Shown here one piece after another: positions 46,199 through 57,310 of a DNA stretch of 64,000 bases. The DNA is from Knufia peltigerae (taxonomy: Eukaryota > Ascomycota > Eurotiomycetes > Chaetothyriales > Trichomeriaceae). Location of the stretch: positions 1 through 64,000 of the forward strand of contig JAPDRN010000115.1 in the NCBI GenBank assembly GCA_030247855.1, given 5' to 3'. Both the position numbers and the translations under genes were made by a program. Position 1 is the first letter of the stretch; each line of letters begins with the position of its first letter. The notes under the pieces were generated by a model that worked only from the letters and a program-made list of their open reading frames with translations, was not told the DNA's origin and ran no database searches.

Positions 46199-46862
46199 GT
46201 GTTTGGTACCCACCGGGCAAGATTAACTTGGCGATCTGTATGAGACGCTTGATACGCAGGCGATGACAGTCGGTTCTGACTTGTCCACGAAAGAGTCGGG
46301 TGTGCGGTGGGTTTGGCGGCGGAGTTGGAGACACAAGCTCTAGGTAGGAGGAGGAGTAGACTGAGTAGACCGAGGTAAGTGGCTTCCTTGGAGTTGGAGC
46401 CCTCAGGAGTCCGTGCTGCTCACACTCGGGGTTGTTTCCGCTGATCCAGATTTGGTACTCGTAGTTTACTGTAAAGGTGTACTGATATTAGATTACTGTG
46501 GTATGATAACGGTCGTTCGCCTCATGCTTGCGACCTGGCAAAGCTTGACAGCACACCCTTGGTACGGACGGTAAGGCTGGGCTGCCGGTGGGTCATTTGC
46601 TCGCGCGGAGTTTCCTGGGGTCTCCGTAAATGTGCCGCCCCTGGACGCTGGAGCCCCAAACGAGTCTAGTCTGCCGTGTCTGATCAATCCGTGTCTGAGT
46701 CGACCATTTCGGGAGTCTCCAGTCAGATTCGATGTGGAGGATGGTGGTGGGAAGCATATCAAGCGCAGCCTCCCTTGCCATGACTCCGCATTCAACAGAC
46801 AGAATCTCAGTCCATCGCAGTAGCTGAACACGGTCTTATTGTGTGTGTCCTCTGCTGCAACC
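46199..46862. promoter_or_regulatory. Divergent promoter region of bZIP and sugar-transporter genes
   Basis: 664 bp separate the two start codons. No recognised operator. A divergent regulator-transporter arrangement often means shared control; this is inference. Confidence 0.4.
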
Positions 46863-48479
46863 ATGAAGTTGTTCCAAGGCCTTCAGGGCAGAAGCCTTTA
46901 CCTGCTTATGAAGCTTGTTTGCGGTACCTCGTTCATGATGTACGGCGTACGTAACATTAGGAGACTCTCTTTGATGGTGGGAAGCGACTGACGTGTGCAT
47001 AGTACGATGCTGGGGTCCTGGGCGGCGTCCTCCTTCACAAGCCCTTCATCGAGGCCATTGGGCTAGAAAACACCGGGCAATACACCATTCCCATGATCTC
47101 GAGTTCCTACAGCTTGGCGGCTTTTGTCACATCGGTAGTCGTCGGGTTCTTCTCCTTCAGGCTGGGTCGTCGCGGCACCATCATCTTGGGCAACGTCGCC
47201 GCAATCATCGGTTCCATCATCCAGGCCTCGTCATACAGTATCGCTCAACTCATAGTCGGAAGATGCTGCACCGGCTTCGCCATCGGTTGCATCTCATCAT
47301 CCGTTCCAATTTACTTATCAGAGACGGGAGTCGATTCTGGAGATCGTGGTCCTGCCAATGCCCTGAACGCCATCATGTTGATATCCGGTGTTCCTCTAGC
47401 CTACTGGATCGACTATGGCTTCACCAAGATGGACAACCAGGTCTCTTGGCGAGTGCCTGTTATCTTTCAGATCGTTTTTGCCATAATTGGCGGCGGATCA
47501 ATGCTCTTCCTTCCCGATACCCCCAGATGGTACTATGCTCAGAATCGCATTCCTGAGGGCGATGCCATCCTCGCTCGTCTCCATGACGTCCCTTCTCCTG
47601 ATGATCCTCTGGTCCAAAGGACGAGGCAGGAGATCTTGTTGGCCATTGAGTCCGAATTGGAGGCCAGTGCCAGCCTGCATTGGCAGCAATTTATCACCTC
47701 GGGTATCATCGACCACTCACCTCTAAAAATTGCCAGAAGATTGTGTATCTGCTTCTGGCTGCCTTTTATTAGGGAATGGATGGGCTCAAGTTTGATGGCC
47801 TATTACAGTGAGTCTTTGATGATATGCTGGTAAAAACGCTCTGGTGTTGATTTTGTTTGCAGGTTCCATCATTTTGTCCAACACCGGGGCCACCCCCACC
47901 TTGATATCGGCACTTGCAGGCGTGCAGAACATTATTTTTGCCCTGGGCTGTGTACCTCTCTATTTCACAATCGAACGTACTGGTCGCCGGAGCACGCTCC
48001 TCCACGGGGCTATCGCAATGACCCTTCTTCTTGTCATCTTCATTGCTTTAGTTGCCGTGCCCCAGACATCATCTATTCGGTGGGCGTCCATTGCGATATT
48101 ATGGCTCTTCCTCTTCATCATGGGCTACGCCTATGAGGGAGCGGTCTGGCTGTATTGTGCCGAAATCTCTCCGTTGGAATATCGCCATATAGGTGGTGCC
48201 GCGACGTCTGCCGGTGAATGGCTGGGTACTTTTCTGACGGTCTTTGTGGGGCCCATTGGCTTCGACAACTGCGGATGGCATTTCTGGTTCTGGGTGTTGA
48301 GCGGAAATCTGGTCGCGGTTGTGTTTGTATTCTTCCTGTGCCCCGAAACTGGTGGAAAGACCCTGGAACAGGTCGATGGTTTGTTCACGACTGGTGGAAT
48401 TATGGCTGGCTTGTCAAAGGCCCCTGATGGAGAAGAAGACTGGGTCGAGACATCCAAGAACGAACCGAAGGCCGAATAA
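46863..48479 (+). CDS. MFS sugar transporter
   Basis: Model: exons 46863-46946, 47003-47807 and 47863-48479, 501 residues, both introns GT-AG. The joined start reads SFMMYGYDAGVLGGVL, the classic GYD entry of fungal hexose transporters. Further family marks are RLGRRGTIILGN (loop 2-3), LPDTPRWYY at the PESPRW position, ERTGRRSTLL (loop 8-9) and PETGGKTLEQVDGLF after helix 12. Twelve helices are expected and transport is probably proton-coupled. LYCAEISPLEYR replaces the usual Y(P/S)AE(I/V)xP(L)xxR motif and fits well. The substrate is not predictable. Neighbours are the bZIP regulator, the ADH and a cupin. Confidence 0.92.
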
Positions 48480-48888
48480 ACCACGGGGATCAATTGATGG
48501 AGAAGTTCAACATGTGTACTGGGACTTTCTGTGTTGGTGGGAGGAGATAACAGTGTAGCCAGAAGTGATTGTGCTCTAGCCTTTGAAACATTTCTGCCTT
48601 TTACTCCTTGACTTGAGAGGTACGCATAGTAGAGAGTGAGGAATGAAAGTTCGTTAACCTTAAAAAAGGGATTTCCGCAGTAGGCACAAAGTGAGTAGAA
48701 GTGGCATGAATACGAAACAAGACGAGAAGGGAGTCGCAAGCGACACAAGTCATTCCAACAGCAAATGAATCTGATACTGTCAAATATGCTGTAGAAGTCC
48801 TGTGACGGAAACAAAGCCTCCCCTTCAGCGTCTGGATCCAGCCCTCTATCGCACCTCGCTTCGGTCACAGTCACCATCAGGACCATCA
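48480..48888. other. Convergent intergenic region
   Basis: 409 bp between the sugar-transporter and cupin 3' ends. Nothing else seen. Confidence 0.5.
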
Positions 48889-49596
48889 TCATCCGACCTT
48901 CTTCTTGCCGATCTTTCCTCCATCTTCCCTGCCCGTTAAGCCTGGCTCCTTACCAACGTACTCACTATATCTCCCCCTCAGACCAAGTAAATACCCAAGT
49001 GCCACGCTTCCTCCCAGGACGAGATGCGTGGCCGCCCAACTGACCATCCCAGGCCTGCCATCATTTCCCACCAGTAGGGGCCAATTATCACAAGCCCAGA
49101 AGATGCAGTTTAATTGAACGTTGATGATCCACCGCTCGATCCAATTGCGTGCCATTCGAGGCACAGGCACAGGCACCTCGTACAGAGACTCCGGTTCGTC
49201 CTCCGTCAGGAATGAATTCAACATGCGGAAAAACGCCTCCTTCTGACCGTCTTCTGGCACCGTCCATTCTCGCACGACCAGGTCATCCTCGTCATCCTCA
49301 TCATCCTGCCAGACTCGATGCCATTCATGAACGGTGTACCTCGGTACCTCAATCACTCCACCTTCCTTTCCGGCCGACACTCGTATATCATTCCCGAGTC
49401 TCACAAATGCTCGCCCCTGAAGGATCTGGAGGAATTCGGTGTGTGTCTCGTGCCAATGTGCCTCTGAGCTCCATCGAGAACCCACGGGGATGGTGATGGT
49501 GACACTTCCTGGCCGAGAAAGGTCATATGTCACTGCATTGTCTCCCTTCCGCTGAAATGTGCGAGTCCGAGTTGTGGTTTGCCTCTTGATTGTCAT
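48889..49596 (-). CDS. Cupin-domain protein with C-terminal membrane segment
   Basis: Single exon, 235 residues from the ATG at 49596. The frame is open for a further 51 codons, but the sequence resembling the family starts at MTIKRQTTT. Cupin motif 1 is HWHETHTEFLQILQG (His47, His49, Glu54) and motif 2 is GVIEVPRYTVHEW with His90, giving a complete 3-His/1-Glu metal site. An acidic stretch DDEDDEDD follows. The C-terminal part contains hydrophobic segments (NCIFWACDNWPLLVG and THLVLGGSVALGYLLGL) and a Lys-rich tail, suggesting membrane association. Metal-dependent isomerase, dioxygenase or binding roles are all possible in this family. Confidence 0.75.
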   Translation of the reverse strand: MTIKRQTTTRTRTFQRKGDNAVTYDLSRPGSVTITIPVGSRWSSEAHWHETHTEFLQILQGRAFVRLGNDIRVSAGKEGGVIEVPRYTVHEWHRVWQDDEDDEDDLVVREWTVPEDGQKEAFFRMLNSFLTEDEPESLYEVPVPVPRMARNWIERWIINVQLNCIFWACDNWPLLVGNDGRPGMVSWAATHLVLGGSVALGYLLGLRGRYSEYVGKEPGLTGREDGGKIGKKKVG

Positions 49597-50568
49597 GCCG
49601 CTTCTTGTGAGGGTCGGTTGCAATACGTACAAGTCGATGCTAGAGCTATCCTGAACGTGATACACATGATATATCGAATCATCAAATAGGTGTATATAAA
49701 ACAATACCCGGCGGAGCATTCCGCGATGGATGACATGAGCCATGACCAAGCCACTTCGGTCTGTGGCTGTGCGATTCTCATCGAGGCCTGAGGCGTTTCA
49801 CAGTTCTGAGGACAAGCCTGATTCATTGTCTTCCCCTTTTCTTGTGTCTCAAGAGCCTTCGGGGATCGAGAACAAGTGCAGTCAGGACTCAATCGGCAAA
49901 GCCAAAGCCGACGAATCCCTGATCATCCATAACTCGCACGAAGATGCAATTTTCAATTCCAGTCACGTACCTAGAAGTTTGTGAGAATCTCGCCGGTTCC
50001 ACTGACCATTACACTTCGGGCTGCGTTTAAATAGTGACTCCTCAACCCCTTCCGTCCCAAGCAGATCAAGATCAAACCTCCTCGGATCATAAGCCATCAT
50101 ACTTGTCATTGAGTCACACATTCCTAGAACACCTCGACGGCATGCCGATCACAGAAAAGGTCGTTGGACAAGGCGGGGATGGTATCGTCGTTGAGCAGGG
50201 ACAGGAGCTAGATGGGGAAGGAAATAGTTCTCTGAATCATATCATTCAATCTTTGGGGGTTTTGGTGTCTATTTACCTCGACTCCTCGAGGAAACCCAAT
50301 TATCCTTCTTGGGTTAACGACCGCACGGGCAATTGTGATAGCAATACAACCCCAGCTCGCCTTTGCACACCTCCCTCACTACTCTGTTTGAGAGGCGTCG
50401 TCGTTCTTTGCAGGACCGTCACAGCTTCCTCTTCTCGTTTTCTCGTTTTCACATTGTCCACGCATCTCTCCTCGTGTATCACGCACCCATCGTACTCTCG
50501 GTATTCGTGGTTGGGACTCATTCACTTTGGGGGTCAGATGTTATGGATACAGATTGCCCCAGCTCAGC
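49597..50568. other. Intergenic region, 1.0 kb
   Basis: Upstream of the cupin and 3' flank of the Het-C gene. A long plus-strand frame (50034-50984) is largely the antisense of the Het-C tail and is not called. Confidence 0.5.
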
Positions 50569-53500
50569 TCAGTATCTCGAGCCGTAGCCACCACCATATC
50601 CATGTCCACCCTGACCCTCATTTTCCCTATTTCGTCGTTGACGATAGCCTTCGCCTTCGTATTCATCACCACCGCCACCGCCGTACCCGCGATTCTCAGA
50701 CTCGTACAGTCGACTACCACCACCATATCCTGATTCTGCCTGTCGACCGAAACCGCCTGGCATGTCGCTTGAACCGTAGTTGTCTTCGCGTCTGCTACCA
50801 CCGCCGCCATAGCCTCCCGACTCGCCATACTCGCCGGTCTGACGGCCATAGCCACTCGAGCCGCCGTACGACTGCTCTTGACGTCGGCCTCCATACTCTC
50901 CAGAGCCATAGGATGGCTCTTCAGCGCGACCGCCGCCAAAGCCACCTGGCATACCGTATTCTTCACGTCGATCACCGTAGCTAGTCTCTTCCTGTCGACC
51001 ATAACCGCTGGAGGAGTACTCGGACTGGCGTTCTTGGCGGCCATAACCGGTGTTCGAACCATACTCATTTTCAGTTCGTCGATTGTTGTATTCGTTGTCG
51101 CCGTGTCGTCGAGTGCGGCCATGCTCATTGTCATCATCACGTCGTCCGTATTCTTGACGTCGCTCCTGCTGGCCGTACGTGTCTCTCCCGGTACTGCCGC
51201 CATACCCGCTACTTGAGAATCGCTCTTCGTGATCATTATCATCGTCATGATGATGTTTGCCGTGGCTGTGTTTCCGCTCATGATGGCCACCATGTGATGG
51301 ACGTTCGCTATAATTGTCGTATCGCCTGCTAAATGTCAGTGCGGGATTTTCATACTCTGAACGAATTCTCACACACCTAGTTTCCTCGCGATGACCCCCG
51401 CTACTTGTATGTTCCTCGTGGCGAACCTCCGTTTGATAGTGACCTCCTCCGGTTTGACGTTGCTCAAAACGACTGTACTCCTCGCGCTGGCCGTGAGGCT
51501 CCGTAGTGTGCGAGTATTGAGCCTGTCCATATCGGTCTCCAGACTGCGAATGGCCAGCTTGGGTCGTGGTTTGAGTGTAAGAACCGTCTCGTCCATACGA
51601 TTCGCTCTGGTATGTCTGTTCATCCTTGTTGAGACCTCCACCAAGGATGTCGCCTCCGATATTGCTGGCAAGTCCACCAACCAGCGAGCCAAGCACTCCA
51701 CCGCCCACTGCTTCGCCAGCCATCTTTCCAAAGCTATCTGCATCGTTATTCGAAGGACGACTGTTGTATGAGTCGTTTCCTCCCATTGCAGAACCCAATG
51801 CACCTAGCGCACCACCTGCAAGCCCGGACGATTGCTGGTGGGAGTTCAGATTGGCCATGCCCAGAGGACGATTGCTACCGTGGCCATGGTCTTGCACACC
51901 TTCTTTGTGGTTTCTGCCAGACTGGACACCTTGTCGGCTGAGCTTATCTCGAAAGCCGTCCTTCTCGCGCTCGTCCTTGCTCTGCCACCATTCTTGGACA
52001 ACTCGAAACATCAAGCGGCGACCATCACCTGCTCCATCTTGACCGTAATCTCGAAGAGCAGGGTGGTGGAGGATACCATTGATGATGCGGTCCAGAATTC
52101 GCTCAACGTCCACACGGTCATCGTCCCAGGCTGCGATGATCTGGGGAACAACCCATTGGATGGTCTGTCTGGCGACCTTTCCAGCAGGCTCATTGAGAAT
52201 GTTGGAGAAGTGATCCTTGGACAGCATTGAGTGGGTGGGATCACTGGAGTGATCGTCATTGAAGACGATATGCTGTTTGTCCACGCTAGATTGAATGATC
52301 TCGTTTGAGCCAGTGTTGAGCTCGTTCTTGACCTGGTTAATGATTGGGACAACATATGGTGCAAGGAGACTGAAGACAAATTTGTTGATCTCGTCCTGAA
52401 TATTTTCGATCAAGTCTGGCAGGATGGGGATCTTTTCAATCGTTTCGGTGATAGATTGCATGATCTCGTCGTGCCATTCGATGATTGGATAGATTTGCTT
52501 TTGAACATCAGCAAGATATCGTGTCCACTCTTCCGGTTGCCTTGGAGAGATGCGAGTGTTCTGCATCTGATGGTTGACCGAGTTCTGCTTGAGCTCGTTC
52601 GCTTTGCCAGCTTCGTCTTTGCCTCCAAAAATGCCCGAGGGGACTTTGTTCAGGAGATCTTGAAGGATACTACTATCGTTGCTCATGCCCTGATATTGTT
52701 GCATGGTCCCTTCCAGCTCTTGAATTTCGCTTTGAGTTGTCTTGTCATCGAATTCACCACAAACCGAATGCAGAAAGTCGACCCCTCCAAATGTTCCCGT
52801 GACGACTGGGAAGACCGGATGTCTTGCCTCCCGGAGTTGTATCTGCGTTCGGCGTCCGACGTGAGGAAAGACATCACGTTCTCCGAGTTCAATCAAGGCA
52901 AGCTCGACATAGTTCGAGTGAGCAGCATAATCTTCGAGACAGTGACTACCGGTACCCAAAAGGCGAAGCGCTTCGTAGAGATCCTTCTTGTTCTTGGTTC
53001 GAGCATACTGGCGGCCGAGCTCAATAGATCGACCAAAGAGATGTCTGACCAGGCCTGCAGAAGTGTCGATGCCCATTCCTTCCGAAGCAATGTAGTTCTT
53101 CAGACCTGTCTGGGGATTGATAGCCAATTCACGACGCTCGTCAACCGGACCTCGCAGGCGGCGGTCATATTGTCTCGCATCTTCGTTGTCTGCGTAATCT
53201 TTGGGGTTGCTATGGTGGTCAATATCCAACGAATGTCTGGTATGTAAGACGACTTACTCAATGTGTTCCTCAGGTCTGTAACATCCGAGTCTCTGTGTAG
53301 TCACTTCGAATTCGCCTGAACCATAGCCAAATGACATGAAGCCCAAAATCCAGAGCAAGATACGAATCGCTTCCGCACTGACATATTTGACAGTGCCAAC
53401 ATCAACCGCTTGACTGTAGTCTCGGAGCCAGTTGCCGAAGTAGACCTGTAGATGTCAGTTCAGTTCAGAACAACAAGCCAAAGATCGAGTCACTTACTCT

Positions 53501-53713
53501 CTTGACATCGAGTTTCCCGAACTTCTTACCTCCCATGGCACGCGCAGCAACGATGGTCAGCAGAGTGTCTTCGAGATCACCATGACGCCAGTTCTGTCCT
53601 TCGATCTTGGACGTTGAACCAATGTTGCCTGCACCAAACGCGTGAGCAGGTCTTGCCAGCAAGACAAAACCGATGGCACACAGCAAGATGATGTGGGAAG
53701 ATGACAATGCCAT
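50569..53713 (-). CDS. Het-C / TinC heterokaryon-incompatibility-type protein
   Basis: Model: exons 53713-53498, 53445-53258 and 53209-50569, with a further likely 51-bp intron at 51376-51326; 997 residues if it is spliced, 1014 if not. A signal peptide (LLCAIGFVLLARPAHAF) precedes the Het-C domain: NWRHGDLEDTLLTIVA, VYFGNWLRDYSQAVD, RPEEHIDNPKDYADN, RQYDRRLRGPV, GTGSHCLEDYAAHSN and FGGVDFLHSV. The last ~350 residues are Gly/Tyr/Arg/Gln/Glu-rich with many GYGRQE-like units. Het-C of Neurospora triggers heterokaryon incompatibility with partners such as Pin-c, and TinC in Aspergillus interacts with NIMA. Secretory or surface location is suggested by the signal peptide. Confidence 0.9.
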
Positions 53714-54370
53714 GTTGATGCACTGGCTGATTGCAGCCCCTGACACCGGTTGGCGGAACTGATCTGTTTTCTGACCAGGGGTGTGGTATGAGGAGAGGTC
53801 GTCTCCTGGATTTTGAAATAACGAACTATGCTAGCAAGGACGAAGAAAGGATTGCGTGAGGTGGTGGGATAGAGAATCGAGAGCAAAGACAATGATCAAA
53901 ATATTTTTCAGAGTACGGTGTACGTGAGGCAGAAGTGAAGTTGATGTCATACCAAACGACGTGGCCTTTGGTGTGGATGATGGTCAGAAGCCCGCCACAA
54001 ACAGTACGAGTACTGTAGAGGGAGCCCCTGCTTCGATACGCTGATGCCCCTCCAACGCATCCAGTATTGTGAATTAGCCCCTCCACCATTTCGCAGTAAG
54101 ACAGTCTTGGTATCCTTGGCATGTTTCACAAACAGCTTGTGCCTATCACGAAAGGCCGTCGATGCGTCAGGAACGTTGCAGCAACTCTGACGCCGTCTTC
54201 AGGTCACTCATCCTGGCGCATATGCAAAGTGGGAAGGGGATGCAATTGAAGCAAGACAGTCTATATCAAGTCTTGGCATTCGGGCGAGGCTGAACGTTCG
54301 TTGGAGTTTTTCCACATACTCGTATGCTATACCCAATGTTCTACATGCCTCAGCCCAACATGTCACAAGC
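53714..54370. other. Intergenic region, 0.66 kb
   Basis: Het-C promoter and 3' flank of the DNA glycosylase gene. No supported coding region. Confidence 0.5.
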
Positions 54371-55377
54371 TCAGGGCTTTTCTCTCATCATAGTCATCCA
54401 GTCACCCAAGGGTTTCCATATAGCAAGCTTCTCAGCTGGCCTGAGGGTCGCCGCAAGCCCGCTGGTAGACGTGGCCACAAACGTCTTTGCTCCAGACCAA
54501 ACCACTTTCCCATCATGCTCTACTTCTCTACCAAGCTGCATTTCCTCGTCTTGCCATCCCCAATGAAAGTCTGGGTCATGGAATTTCTTTTTCCCCTTTT
54601 TCGCCATCCAGATCGCTTCCCAGATGCCTTTGCCTACGATAACGACAGCTTCTGGCTTGAACTTTGAAATCTTTTGATCGAGGATGAAAGCGCCTTCTTC
54701 CAACTCTTGTTTGCTTAGACCATCTCCGCTCCTCGTGGGCCGCTCGCATATATTCGTGTTGCCAATCTGATACAGATCCATCAGGTCTCGAGTGTCAGCC
54801 GGAATATGCTTCCTAGGGGTTATTCCGCTGTTATGGAGCAGATGCCAGAATCGATTGGAAGGATGTGCATAGGCGTGTCCTGTGGCGGCGGTCATCAACC
54901 CCGGATTGAGGCCTATGCAAACCAACGTCAACCCAGGCCGCAGGCTGTCCACCAGGCGGTTGGCTGGGCTATAAGGGTCCTTTGCAGAACGCTGTTTCGT
55001 TGTACTCCTCCTCTTTTTTTGTCTCGACGTAGTGCTATCTCGGTTCACAACCGACGAATCAAAACACAAAGCATCTCCCCGGTCAATGATGCCGTCCGCA
55101 AACGATTCTGTTGGCCGAGATCGTTTCTTTCGTGGACTGCCCGCGGGACTGGAAGTGTTGCCGGGCGAGGATCTGTTCAGGAATCGATTCGATCGCCGTG
55201 GGCTGTGAGTTTCTACCGTGGGAGAATACTGAAATTGTTGCATTCGAGCCTTGAAGGCTGCTTCCTGGGGTCAGTGGCAGTCTCGCACAAATAAGGGTGA
55301 GTCTTACATTTATCTGGCTCTGGTGAGCTCGAATATCGCCTGCTCTGAGCATCATCTTCGTTTTGAACCGAGGGCAT
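54371..55377 (-). CDS. TDG/Mug-type G/T(U) mismatch-specific DNA glycosylase
   Basis: Model: exons 55377-55308 and 55257-54371, 318 residues. The joined N-terminus reads SSPEPDKSFKARMQQFQYSP. Residues ~30-125 are basic and disordered (PRKKRSRP, RQKKRRSTTKQR), suggesting a nuclear protein. The catalytic motif is IGLNPGLMTAATGHAYAHP, where Asn141 is the position of the TDG catalytic asparagine. Then SNRFWHLLHNSGITPR, the central VVIVGKGIWEAI, and the DNA-intercalation loop region VATSTSGLAAT. The family removes uracil or thymine from mismatches with guanine in base-excision repair. The acceptor of the intron is an AAGCAG tandem site. Confidence 0.92.
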
Positions 55378-56055
55378 AACTTCAGAGTCCTCAAGGTGCC
55401 AGCTGCCGGAGGATCAAATGTTGAACAAGAACACTGCGCTAGGTGAAAAGTGAAGCCGCATCATGGGCAACAGGGTGGCGAAGAGCCTGGATTTCAACCC
55501 ATTTACACATCTCTTACCCACAGAGCGAGACAAAACGTCAGAAACGACAGGCCAGGCTTTACGCTCTGATTTGTACAAGTGAATTGTTCGTGTCTTGTCT
55601 GTATCATATTCCGTACAGCGATGTGATCCTGGTAACGGATCGGAGATACTTATTTCCGGCTGCTATAGTGGCGATATGCTTTTATGTATATATAGCGACT
55701 AGCCCGTTCTTCACTTTGTAGTCAATTCCCTCTAAATTTCCTGACTGGACTGCAGCCGGTGGATTGAAGGCCATACATTCGGTCAAATGGTCGACAATCA
55801 ATATTCCTTGCTTGCCTCTCGTGTTGCTGTTCAACTTTTCGCCGGAGGCGGAGAAACACGTGGTATCTCTGACACGAACGGCTGCCTCGGAGTAGGTGTT
55901 AAGAGAACTGCATCATTGTTTCCCATTGTCCTCACGTGTGGAAGATTGCGAGGTAATTGTGCTTAGAGGCGACTCATGAGATGCTTACAGTGGCCTCCTT
56001 TCGACCTCGGGTGATCAAGGTATACCTTAGATAGTACTGCTCAATACGTGTTTCT
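55378..56055. other. Intergenic region, 0.68 kb
   Basis: Glycosylase promoter and 3' flank of the thioredoxin-like gene. No coding region supported. Confidence 0.5.
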
Positions 56056-56651
56056 TTACAGACTTTGCTCATCCAGCAACCGTTCCAGCTCACGTACAGG
56101 TTCTATCGAAGGCGGGTTGGGAACCTTGGCCCTCCACGCTTCGCGGCCGTCCCTATACACGACCAAGGTCGGCCACCAGACCACTTCCGCCTCGCGTTGG
56201 ATTGTACCGCCTGGTTCAACGAGACCATTGACCTAGTTCGAAAGCGGAATATTAGCATCATGTGATCAGGTTCTGAAGCAAATGTTCCTGAAAAGTTATG
56301 CTGACCTTGAAGAAGCGAGTGTCTTTATTCGAGTACTTGTTGGCAATTGCGTCGTAGAGCGGTGCGATGACCTGGAATGTATTAGTCGGCGCCGGATATC
56401 AAAGGTTCTCCCTTCACGTCACAGGAGACTGTGGAAAAGCGATGTCAGAATTGTCTGGCTGAACTCCAATGGCTTCAGCCAGACGTTACATCGTAGTCGT
56501 GTCCTTGGAACTACTTGGATAAGTAAGTGACATGACAATTGCTTACCTTACAAGGCGGACACTGCGTTGAATAAAAGTCGATCACAACAAGACCAGGTTT
56601 GTCAAGTTCGGCACGGTATGAGTCGAGGATCGTAAGTTCTTGGACGGCCAT
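56056..56651 (-). CDS. Thioredoxin-like protein with CPPC active site
   Basis: Model: exons 56651-56547, 56371-56306 and 56232-56056, 115 residues. The introns are 175 and 73 bp, all phases 0, and both acceptors follow CTAAT-like branch points. No exon is long enough to stand out as an open frame. The product starts MAVQELTILDSYRAEL, has the active-site strand VVIDFYSTQCPPCK (Cys31 and Cys34), a short helical part, and VVWWPTLVVYRDG with the cis-proline (Pro78) that marks the thioredoxin fold. The Trp usually before the first cysteine is Gln, and Gly-Pro is replaced by Pro-Pro. It should be a thiol-disulfide oxidoreductase, but its redox potential and partners may differ from standard thioredoxin. 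Confidence 0.85.
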
Positions 56652-57310
56652 TGCTGAAAATGCGTCTGTACGTGGAAGTATATAGTGCTATCAACCTCCT
56701 GATGTCGCTAAATAGATGAATAATTGCATCAGCCTCGTGTGCAGATCGTTGTGTGTGATTTGTATGAGTATACTTGGTTGGTAGCGCTTCGGTATTGGTT
56801 TGTGCAGCTCGGTTATAGGAAAGTGGTCTTTGATACCTCAACAACAATAAAAGGCTCTCTCGCCCTTTCTAGAGGCGTGGCGAGCTAGACCCTGGTGGAG
56901 GCACCGAGCAGAACTAGTACAGCTTGCTGAATCCGAAAGTATGGGAAAGCCAAATCCCCACTCCACTTGCTCGTCGAAGGCGCAACGGCATTCCGCTATG
57001 GCGTGCTTTGCGTGTAAAAAGCGTCTGCAGGCCCTGCTGGTGTTCTTGTTCTTGTTCATGTTGAATCCGGAAAAGGAAAATATAAGACTGAAGCAAAAAG
57101 AGTCATGTATATGTATATACGAAACAAGCAGAGATATCTAAAATGATGTGATTTGGCCTGATAATAGGGTCTCCAATGCTAGAGGAGAAGGTTTCCTGAA
57201 TCGAGACGTTTATACAGGACGGTCATTCCGGTGTAGAAGGCATTGTTCATCAAGAGCAAGGTTGTACCGTATTATGCTCCGGATCAGGATGGTACAGGCC
57301 TCTCTGACCA
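56652..57310. other. Intergenic region, 0.66 kb
   Basis: Upstream of the thioredoxin-like gene and 3' flank of the hydantoinase gene. A TATA/TGTATA-like stretch lies near 57110. Nothing coding supported. Confidence 0.5.

Noticed and set aside
50034..50984. 316-codon plus-strand frame
   Set aside because: Its second half is antisense to the Gly/Tyr-rich Het-C tail; His/Ser/Arg-rich composition is a shadow of that repeat.
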